A DNA stretch of 64,000 nt, from NCBI RefSeq assembly GCF_047948215.1, contig NC_134465.1:14962022-15026021 (forward strand), in the 5' to 3' direction. Positions 11,290-20,339 of this stretch are shown here, in pieces; within the stretch, counting starts at the first letter, position 1; the number at the start of each line of letters is the position of its first letter. Source of the DNA: Lycorma delicatula. Lineage: Eukaryota; Arthropoda; Insecta; Hemiptera; Fulgoridae. Under the pieces are notes generated by a model that was given only the letters and a program-made list of their open reading frames with translations, was not told where the DNA came from and did not search any database. Position numbers and translations under genes: made by a program.

Positions 11290-12180
11290 TCTTTTTCATT
11301 ATAGGGATTAGGGATCTAGACCTGTTCCTGTACCCGTCGTTTCCTTTATCTCCCCGCATCTCTTCCTACAAGTCGATAAGCTAAGGTAGCTGCTGGTATC
11401 TTCTCTCCATCATACTCGAGCAGCAACACCACCGTTATCTGTTTTGTTTTATTCTATATCGCATAAAGGTTGTACTGAAAGCTCTCTTCGTATATTCAAA
11501 TGTTTGATCCTTTTCCTCCAAATGCAATCATATACACTACTTAAAAACCTCATCTCCGCTACCAGAATTCTGCTACTCAGCTTTTGTCGTTTACAAACGA
11601 TTCACTACCGTATACTAATAGAGTGGGAACCGCTCCTGTCATAAAATTTAATACGCGTACCTTTCCGTGTTTTATTTTTCAGATGCTTGTGTATGTATTC
11701 GCTAAGTGTTTCAAACGTATCGTTATCTAACTCGTAATACTGCCCGGATATTCAAAACCCTTTACTTGCTCGATCAACATTTCTTAAATCACTATCTTAG
11801 TCCGACTTGGATACTTCCCTTTAATGTATGCTGATCAGCATAAATTAAAGAGTTTATCCGAATGTCCACTGAGAGCCGCATATCAGATTCAACCCAAAAT
11901 TTCCATATACCCAAAATATATGTTAAATAACGTCTTCGATGTACAACAACCCTATCGAACACAGGGAATGGCCTCCTAGATCACCGTCTACGTTAATCCC
12001 GATCACTCTCCTCATATAGGCCTTACAAGACTTGAATTAAATATGCTGGGAATTCTCTAGCTTGGACACCCGTAGGATGGAGCACTTTACACAATCAAAT
12101 GCTTTAGTGAATTCGATGAATGCTATGTGGGTTTCAAGGTTGTATTCTCTTCTCTTGGATATTATTTACTATTTTAAATT
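11290..12180 (-). pseudogene. Decayed RTE-like LINE ORF2, RT core to C terminus
   Basis: Read on the minus strand, 12175-12100 gives ETHIAFIEFTKAFDCVKCSI, an RT motif A in which the catalytic Asp is replaced by Glu. Further on come LLYIED-like and then RFLSSVYDCIWRKRIKHLN, followed by a terminal ERIPAATLAYRLVGRR-like stretch near 11360, as in RTE-type LINEs. Multiple stops and frameshifts are present. The 3' end abuts an AATGAAAAAGAAAATG tail at about 11290. It lies tail-to-tail with the plus-strand LINE end at 11208-11265. Confidence 0.65.
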
Positions 12181-13351
12181 AAAAATTGCAAAGGATAAGT
12201 TAAAAATAGCAACATAGAATATTATAAAATACATCTCAGGAGATAGAACTTAGTAGAATTTTGGGAAACAAAAGGCATAAATAAATATCGCTGTTGACGG
12301 AAACAAAAAGAAGCTGTCTGCTTCAGAATATGTGGAAGAATATGCTATTAAATATTAGGCGAATCAGACAAAAATATAATTTTAGCATAAACAAATTTTA
12401 CACGACAAATATTTTATTTATTTTAATAATTTCGGTAAACGTTGGTATATAATTACTGGTTAAAAAAATAACGTAAATGTAGTCTTGTAATAAATGCAAT
12501 TGTACTATTCTTCATTAGACCGTCCGTCTCACTGTAGCGCGACGCAAATAGACCAGATCCTGCTCACTTGCATTTACGAACGGTTATAAATACATGTAAA
12601 TTTACTATTGTATAGGGCTACGATAAAACAATCCGTATAAAAATTTTCAAAACGATAAAAAAGAAGAAAAACTTTAATTTTTAATTATCTTGGTTTCAGC
12701 CAAAAATATAGATGTTTGCAGATGTAGTTAAAGAAAAATAGTCAAGGTGTTGAGAGAATCGCGTAAGTAGCCTATCTTAGGAGATGGTAAAAGCAGAGTT
12801 CAACGGTCAAATACAACAAACATTATTAGAAACTAAAACCTTATTTACTACATAGGATTGCTTGATATATCGATAAGCGTAATGATTAGAAGAGGAAAGG
12901 ATATTATTTTTTGCGTGTCAAAAGCAACATGTAGAAGCATGTACGATTTGACTGTTTGTCGAAAGATTACAATTATTAATCAAACATTTTAATTAAAGTA
13001 AAAGGTTAACGTTCACACATACGCCGTACATTCTTATATTAAAATCATTGAAATTAATTTAATTTTAAAGTAATAATGAAATATTAAACCGTTTAAATTA
13101 TTATTGATGTTCAATTTTAAAATGAAAATAAATCAAATAAACAGTGTATTATCATGACGTATAGAATAACAATTATGTTTAATGTAAGTTGACAAGTTCT
13201 CAACGAATGTGAATAACAATAAAAATGTGTTGTATCATATAATATAAATTCTACAACCATTGGGGACTGTTAGATCACTTTTTACTTTCTTTAACTTTTT
13301 CTCAGATTCTGTCTAGAATAATAAATATATATATAATGCTATTCAATACAT

Positions 13352-13385
<34 letters not shown>

Positions 13386-16300
13386 TTATATATACACACT
13401 CACACGTAATGTGTACATTTTTTCTTCTTTTTTTTTTATAAGCACACTACATCTGAGATTGAGAATGGATGGGAAACGTATACATTATATAATGCAGTGG
13501 TAACAGTAAATAGTAAAAAGGAATAAATTGAAAGAAAGAAAAAAAATTTAAAGTGGAAAAATAAAAATAAAATATAAACCAAAAAAAAGAAAGATAAAGG
13601 TTAGTGAACTAGAATGACCTGTGAGTTGAAGAAACTGGTAACGAAAAGATGGTGCGTGATTATATGCATGTGTGTGTGTATGTTTGTAGTGTGTGGTGTG
13701 TGGAATTTAGCCGATCACAATACACCTCTCAGCTACGTCGTGTACGCAAAATTGTACGTTGCCTCATGGTGTTATGTATGTGAATAGTAGCTTACATTTA
13801 TCGTAAACGCGTGCACGAAATAACCGGCTCAGCTTGATTCTTACTTTCTTTTTACGGCAGAGAAGTTGCTGACATTTTAATAAAAGAATATCTAAAAGTG
13901 TTACAGTTAGGCGTTAGATTTTCTTCTCGATTCTTATTTTTTCCCCAAAAAATGTTCATCTTCTAATCGAAAATCTCCTACCTTACAGTTAACCGTTAAC
14001 ATTTCTACACATCATCGTATTTTTTTCAAAACTTTTTCTCTTCCTTTTCTTTTTCTAACATCTCCTCTTCATTTATTTATTTTTCTACTCCATATTAATT
14101 TATTTTTACTTGCCTCATTCTCTATTCTGCTTCCTTCACCGTATTATTATGCATTCTACTTATGCCTTCGTCTTTCTTATGCAATCGTACGTTTGCTGAT
14201 ATGTAAAGAAGGTTAATAACCCATTTTAAAGCAAAATAACCAAAAAAAATGTAGAAAAGAGCCTTTTTTATTTCCCGGTCTCTTTTTTGTTAATCTAAAC
14301 AATTTTATTTTATTTTTGATATTTATCATTAAAAAAAAAAAAAACAGAATGAAAATTACAATTCTTTATATATTTTTAATGTCAAACTTAAAGCCGTGTG
14401 AATAACGCAGAAAGGATTATAAAAATATGTCTTGTTTACAGGATTTCTCATATTATCCTTTCGCAATTTGAGCGGTTTTAGAAGAGGTGTTTTGTTTCAT
14501 ATCAGACCTTTTACAAATGCGCCATGAATTTATCACGCTGAAGTGTTTTCTTACACTTAATCGGCTTAAACCCTTTAATCACAGATTGTATTTTAATATA
14601 ACTTTATCGCTATATACCTACTCCGATCTCGTTTTTCTATAAATTTACTTTATTTTCTGATAATTATTTCATAACTACTCACCGATTGTTTGAATTATAT
14701 TAAATCCTGGTCCGTAGAGTATTAATTCTAAATTCATATATTCTTTGCCAGGCTTCTAGATTACAGAATTTTTTACTCCTTTTTCTCCCTTTTCTTAACC
14801 GTATTTACGTCACGGACTTACCGATACCTTTTCTATAATTCGTAATTTTTTTGTTATCTTTCGTCGTAATCTTAATAGCGATGCTTAAGAATTCGGTAGG
14901 GATTTGTTCTTCCTTTCGGATTACGATTTACTCAGGTTAACTTTTTCGGCAAGAGAATTTATTTATTTATTTTTAAAGACGGTTAATTTTTGAACGTTTT
15001 TAATTTATATATATTCAGTGTAACACCGATAAAAGAAATAAATATAGAAATGAACGATTAGGGTACTTATATAAGCAAAAAGAGAAGTCTGTATGATTTT
15101 TTTATATATATATATTTTTTAAAATTCATACCTTTAAAATCAAATTAAAATTAGATAATAAAGTGTTAATACTCGAATTAAACTTTATACGATATAAATA
15201 GACTTCGTGTATTTTTCTTACACAAAAGAATTTTTAATTAAATTTTTAATAATTATTATCCCGGGAATTATAAATTCAATCAAACTATGGTTATATTAAT
15301 TAAAATCTGAAGTATTTTAATCTGAACAATATTGAACTTTCCTTGTTAGTCGACGGTTGAGGAGTAGAGGTGTAGACATTGGTACCCCACACTCTCAGAT
15401 TGGGGAATTACAACGCCATCAACGTAGACCCATGGTCAGTCACCTCTCCTCATCGTGATACTCACAAGGTTCGATTTTCGTTGCTTATCGCGTACACTTC
15501 GTGTACTCAACCGCCTGCTGAATAAATCCGACTCAAATTTTATATTATTCGATGCTAACCTAAACAATATGACTTCTCTTTTATTTAAACATTATCTCGT
15601 AATAGAATTTGATAATCGGAATTTTGGGACGGTTTTCATTTCTTCTATTGTCACTGTACATGTGTATATTTTGAATCGCTTCATTACGTGCGACAGTTTG
15701 TCTCGTATCTTGTTCGTCTGAGGATAGATCATCCATTCATTCTTACTAACCCTTTTCCATTACCCTTGATCCTTCCCTTCTCGATGTTGTTCTCCCGGTT
15801 ATGGCGCTCAAATGCATTGATTTAGTTAGGGTGTTAGAACGCTTTTCTTTTTTTATTATTAATAATACTCGCATTAATTTGGTTGCAGTAAGTCTAATTA
15901 AAGCCTTTATGTATGTTGTTGAAAATTATTTTGTCTGTTATCATCTTTTTATTTCTTTTGTTTTTTATACTCTTTATCTTTTAAAGTGAAATGAAATGAG
16001 GTAAAACAATTTCCGCAATTGTACATTTAGAAGACATTTGTCTATTATTCTCCTTACAATTACCGTCGGTTGAATAGTTAAGTGTACTTTAAAACCCATA
16101 ATAGTAAGTTAAAAAATAGTTATTTGTTAGTAAAGCACAGCGTATTATCTGTTGGAATAATGCCAAGGCGAGCTAGTGCATCCACGCATGCAGTTTGCAT
16201 CGTAATAATATAACTATACTTTGTACTATATGCACTTTTGTCGTTACTGAAATGAAGATTAATTTCGCATCTACCCACACCGATTGACTCCTTGAACTCT

Positions 16301-16855
16301 CGTATAAGCACGCTATCCTTTTCTTTTCTTTTTTTCCTTTATGCCTCCTTCTATTCTGTTAATGTTTTCTTTTCTTTCTTTGTTAATGAATATATCTTTC
16401 TTTTTCTGTATCGGCACTCATTAACTTTCAGCTCACACGCTGTGAATTACACTTAACAGAAATTAAACTTTAATAATTGCCCGCACGGTTTTAACGAGGA
16501 CAAAATAAATTTAATATTAAATTTAAACGGTTACTAAAAAGGAAACTACTCCTGAAATTTATTAGATATTACATATTTTTCTACGCGTATATACATTTTC
16601 TTCGTTTAAAACGTTTTCTCTAAAAGTGACATTTTTTTACTGTACTTTCCTAAATATTATAAATTATACGATTGGAAAAGTGTATAACGGGAAGTGTATT
16701 TGTATGAATATACTTTACGTTAATAAATATATAGATTAAGAAGTACGAAAAAAAAATCTTGTGGAAAATCTCCCACCAAAAAAAAAAAAAACTAAGAAGG
16801 CTGGAAAATACGCTACATTGAATATAAAAAATTTGATTCTCTTATACAGTTAAAA
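12181..16855. other. Long AT-rich interval, no gene recognised
   Basis: Contains a compound microsatellite (CA then TA) at about 13350-13397 and GT-rich sequence at 13665-13705. A GC-richer block at 15355-15470 may be a piece of a retroposon but has no match elsewhere here. Open frames such as 15455-15721 and 15801-15989 show no motif. Confidence 0.45.
13350..13397. repeat. (CA)n/(TA)n microsatellite
   Basis: A CA run passes directly into a TA run and then back to a short CA stretch. Confidence 0.9.
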
Positions 16856-16859
16856 GAAA

Positions 16860-17170
16860 ATGACTAGTATTTACGGCCACCTTTACCGAATGAATAACAA
16901 TAAATTAGCAAAGACAATATTCGACCGCTTCGCAAACAAAAAAACGGAAAGTAGAATGGTTTACAGAAAATCCTTTAAAATTTACAAGAAAAACAAATAA
17001 CTGCATAAAATATTAAAAATAAAGAAAAATGATCAAAAGCATGAAAGGATTTCCCGACAAATCTCCTCGAAATAAAGGAGGAGACAAATGGAAGACAGAA
17101 AAACATTCAGAAGGAATGAAAAATTGTGCGAAAACATTAAAAGAAAAAAGAAAGCTATATAAAATTTGTT
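16860..17170 (+). pseudogene. AT-rich RTE-like LINE, C-terminal remnant
   Basis: Translates with frame jumps to HLYRMNNNKLAKTIFDRFANKK, then basic Lys/Glu-rich sequence with stops. The same HL.RM....L.K.IF pattern occurs at 40.3 kb (minus). It is the connection-to-C-terminus part of the same decayed family seen at 0.6-2.2 and 24.5 kb. Confidence 0.55.
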
Positions 17171-17767
17171 ACATGTCCTTTAAGTGAACAAATTCGAAAA
17201 AATATATTTGTATAAGTATAATAATAAGGAAGGATTACGGGCTGTCGGGCCCCCATTTGTACATTGTGTATCGGAGTGTCTTCGAAAAAATGACCTCTTA
17301 TGCCGCGTCCGGTTGGGCGCAAAGGTTGGACAAAAACCGAATATTTATTCTAAATTCAAATTTCGAATTTTTATTTAAATTTAAGGAGTGCCCAGCGCAG
17401 AGCCTTGATAGTATGCACTGGTGTTTTTAAAACAACCTCCTTCGAGACAACTCCCGTATTGGGAAAGGCTCTTCCAATCGATTTAGTGGTGAAACTTCGG
17501 GCAGCCACTTTTTTTTGGTTTGTCTGGAATTTCACCCACCACCATCCGATTCGGTCGCCCTAAAGCATAAGACCGAATCTCCGTACCGCAAACGGCTACT
17601 GTGCCTCAAAACGGTTTAGCAATCGATATACTAATTAGCTCCCTATCTACGCGAGAGGAATAAGCGTGGTGCACTACACCACTCGCTTGCTTGTCCAACC
17701 GTGTCCTGTATAAATCTATACAAGGACTTACCCTTAGTCGTGGCGTGCCATTCCTGCAACCGTGCTT

Positions 17768-18004
17768 TCATCGTGGTACCGTTTTCCCCGCACAGCTCGA
17801 CGCAAAGGTTTCGGCAGGATTTTTAGTGCAATCCGCCGGTGCACAAGGACGCTTCACTACCATCGTGAAGACCTTCTTTGCAAAGAACCGGGGTCGAGGC
17901 GAAGACCTACCGATTGACCTTTTCTGCTGGTAGGGATCACTGGCTACCCGGTCCTTGGTCAAACCGACCAAGTCGTCCAAGCAACCTACTCCGGATTGCT
18001 CCAT
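17768..18004 (-). CDS. Short open frame, possibly the ORF1 N terminus of R1 family A
   Basis: 78 codons starting MEQSGVGCLDDLVGL, basic in the middle (RSSPRPRFFAKK), and ending KTVPR. It lies directly downstream of the leader with the hairpin and directly upstream of the junction to ORF2 3' sequence, which is where an ORF1 start would sit. I see no zinc knuckle, since these would be further downstream in a complete ORF1. The protein is not recognised by itself and the assignment rests on position. It may equally be an incidental frame. Confidence 0.35.
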   Translation of the reverse strand: MEQSGVGCLDDLVGLTKDRVASDPYQQKRSIGRSSPRPRFFAKKVFTMVVKRPCAPADCTKNPAETFASSCAGKTVPR

Positions 18005-18340
18005 AGCAGCTTTAAATTAAATAGTACCGACTGAAAAACGCCAGGCACTACGTTTTCAGCCGGAATGAAACTATCACCTATCTCAAGACCTGGTGAGCGT
18101 TCACGATCTCTTTCCCAAGCAAGGCCGTCCGTTCTCACACAACCCGCTCGAGAAATCAAAAGCTAAAAGTTCCTAAGTCAGACCACCGGCGAGGTCGGAG
18201 CGAATCGTTTCCCGAACCTGCCAGAAGATCTAGAAACTTTCTTTGCCCTCACGAACCTATGAAATGGGGACACGATTTAACAAAGGAGACGTTCTTACTT
18301 AGTCGACAGTGGCACTACTGCAACACACTACGCGGCTGTG

Positions 18341-18398
18341 TTGCCTATACCCCACAGCAACGCAGGTGTCTACCTGCGTTGGCGTGGGGTATAGGCAA
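18341..18398. repeat. 27-bp-arm hairpin in the putative leader of copy 2
   Basis: Arms 18341-18367 and 18372-18398 are reverse complements at 25 of 27 positions, with a 4-base loop (GTCT). The arm starts TTGCCTATACCCCAC. No other copy of this sequence exists in the window. In RNA it would form a long, GC-rich stem near the element's 5' end. Confidence 0.9.
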
Positions 18399-19264
18399 TT
18401 GGTCGACAGCAATTGGTCGTTTTCAGTCCCGATGACGTGAACGTAGGCACGCTGTACTTTCAGAAACCAAATTATCGCTACCGGTAGCAGTAAACACAAG
18501 TTTTACAGCACGAGGTCAGAGGCCGAGAAGCGATCCATCAGGCAGCCATGTAGAAGTTGCGAAGAGGTGGGGAGGTTGAGGCATTGAAGATGCGGTTTCA
18601 AGCTGTGCCAGTCCCGGAGCGGAACAGTGATCGCAATACACCGGTTCTTAATTTCGACCGGTTGCCCATCTCCCACCTGCAAAGGATGCGTTACAGCCTC
18701 GCGATGGATACATAGCAGCAAGAATGGCACACCACGACTAAGGGTAAGCCGCACTCTCGGACCGTATGGGCGTTCCTTGATGCCGTTTCTTTGTTCAACC
18801 GGCATCAGTAGTTTATGTGAGGAAAAAACTCCTATCTCGCTGCTGTGGGAAGCTACCCGAGAATTTCGGCTGGCTCCCAGCACACTAAAGCTCCAAGCGC
18901 TTTAAAATGGTGAACAGGTACTTTCTGGCATTCAGCGACCTAGGCGTGGCAGCAAATTGCTGTCTTAACGTTATAAATTTATTTATTGTACTCATACATA
19001 TTTTTAGTAGTTGACGGACTGCGCCTACCCATCTTAGCAAATATATGAAAAGTGACTGGTTGGAACACGTAAGCCGATGGTGTACGGCACCACCCTTAAT
19101 CCGCTCACGCTGTTAGGTAAGCTCTAGGAGCTATGATAGGATACTTGTCGCTAAACTATTCTAGGCTCAGTAGCCGTTTGTAGCACAGACAATCGGTCTT
19201 ATGCTTTAGGGCGGCCGAATGGGGTGGTGGTGGGAGAAATGCCAAGCAGACCAACTCTAATTGT

Positions 19265-19695
19265 CGAAAGAAGAGATGGAAGGGATTATAGAACAAGAAT
19301 GGCAAGAAGAGTGGACAGGGTCCAGAGTGGGAGAATGGACCAGACGCCTAATCCCTAATATTAAAACCTGGAATAACAATAGACTCGGAGATGTCAATTT
19401 TTACATGACACAAATACTGACGGGGCACGGCTCTTTCGGTCAGTATCTGTATAGGATCTGGAAGAGAGCCACCCCGCAGTGCATCTATTGTCCAGAGAAC
19501 GACGATGCCGAACATACGTTGTTCATATGTCCAAGATGGGCCGTTAACAGAGGTCAAATAGTAATTAATGGTCTTACACCAGAAAATCTCATAAACTGGT
19601 TGGGGTACAACAATGAGAACTGGGAATGGTTCCGCAGGTTCGCCGGGGAGGTCCTGCGGGCCAAAGAGGATGAAGACAGAAGAATGGGAGTATAA
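19265..19695 (+). pseudogene. R1-like ORF2 C-terminal domain with Cys/His motif
   Basis: An open frame of about 143 codons. It reads EWQEEWTGSRVGEWTRRLIP, then FYMTQILTGHGSFGQYLYRI, then a zinc-finger-like CIYCPENDDAEHTLFICPRW (C-x2-C...H-x4-C), and ends about 50 codons later at a stop. The W....GRWT..LIP, TGHG.FG.YL and terminal CCHC order is characteristic of R1-clade ORF2 C termini, where the finger binds nucleic acid during target-primed reverse transcription. All four metal ligands are present. Endonuclease and RT are absent through 5' truncation, so the fragment is not functional. No stop or frameshift interrupts the remaining frame. Confidence 0.9.
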
Positions 19696-20072
19696 ACAGT
19701 AGGGTAGGGCGGACAGTCACTCCATGGAGGGCCTGTACGCCTTGGTGTGCGGGTACCTGAGAAGGGGGTGAACTCCAGGGGAGTTTGAGTTTGGGTTAAA
19801 ATAAAAGACCAAGTCCCGGTCGGCGGGGTCGTTCCTGCGGGAGCCGAGGCTCTTTGTGGGGTCGGCGCTGTCGATTAGAGGCCAAAGGCGTAAAGACCGA
19901 GTCCCGGTTCCCTGCTGAGGCGCTGGGGGACGGCATAGCCGGACCTTGGCTCTAAAGCGGGGGATTAGAGGCAGGCAATGTAAAACAAAAGATCCGAGAC
20001 CGGGGAGGCCAACCTGCCGTGCCTGACGTATAGCCGGCGGGTGGGGGACGCCTCCTTTGAGAGTAAAAGGAC

Positions 20073-20120
20073 ACTCTCCCCGACTGAGTATACTTAATTG
20101 GATATCCGGTCGGGGAGAGT
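20073..20120 (+). repeat. 12-bp stem-loop immediately 5' of the A-tail of family B
   Basis: ACTCTCCCCGAC (20073-20084) pairs perfectly with GTCGGGGAGAGT (20109-20120) across a 24-base loop. The right arm ends where the A-rich tail begins. 3' stem-loops are known RT recognition sites in several LINEs. That role here is inferred from position. Confidence 0.9.
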
Positions 20121-20339
20121 AAGGAAAAAAAAAATAAAAAAATAAAAAAAAAAGACCAACTCTAATTGTTTAATTTTTGTGGGTTTGTAATTATTTAATT
20201 ATAATAATTATGATATTTCATAATAATTTTTAATTATTGCTATTTTAATGTGTATTTTTATTGAAATTAAGTTCTGGGTATTGTATATTTGAATTGTAGA
20301 AAGTAAATTTTTAACTATGTTATTGTTTTAAAAGTGAGT

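Larger units (their letters stand above)
17508..18540 (-). mobile_element. R1-clade LINE family A, copy 2, internally deleted, inserted in copy 1
   Basis: Minus-strand unit bounded by an 8-bp TSD, GGCAGCCA, at 17500-17507 and 18541-18548. Its 3' end (left) has the family terminus next to an A-tail, seen as a T-run at 17509-17516. Going 5', a block matching ORF2 near the CACGACTAAGG segment (17703-17781) comes next. A 78-codon frame (18004 down to 17768) follows that has no counterpart in the other copies. A GC-rich leader containing a strong hairpin completes it. I infer that leader and N-terminal ORF1 sequence were joined to the ORF2 3' end by a large internal deletion. Confidence 0.75.
17226..19247 (+). 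mobile_element. R1-clade LINE family A, copy 1, host of a nested insertion
   Basis: Two plus-strand blocks, 17226-17507 and 18541-19247, belong to one ORF2 3' half interrupted by copy 2. The first block covers the KDYGLSGRH-like thumb region shared with 53.74 and 30.33 kb. The second resumes at TTGCGAAGAGG and carries GAATGGCACACCACGACTAAG and the family 3' region. It ends GCCGAATGGGG...AAATGCCAAGC, the same 3' end as at 54.8 kb. Relative to the other copies, the Cys/His region is deleted after CTAAGGGTAAG (18750). Many stops and frameshifts are present. Confidence 0.8.
19265..20152 (+). mobile_element. R1-like LINE family B, 5'-truncated, with 17-bp TSD
   Basis: Flanked by AGACCAACTCTAATTGT at 19248-19264 and again at 20153-20169, a perfect 17-bp TSD. 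Between them lie the end of ORF2 (to 19695), a GC-rich 3' UTR of about 420 bp, a 12-bp terminal stem-loop and an A-rich tail (20121-20152). It inserted immediately after the GCCAAGC terminus of family A copy 1. Confidence 0.92.

Noticed and set aside
18503..18905. Overlapping open frames of 92 and 126 codons on opposite strands
   Set aside because: They lie in the decayed R1 family A ORF2/3' region in non-coding frames.
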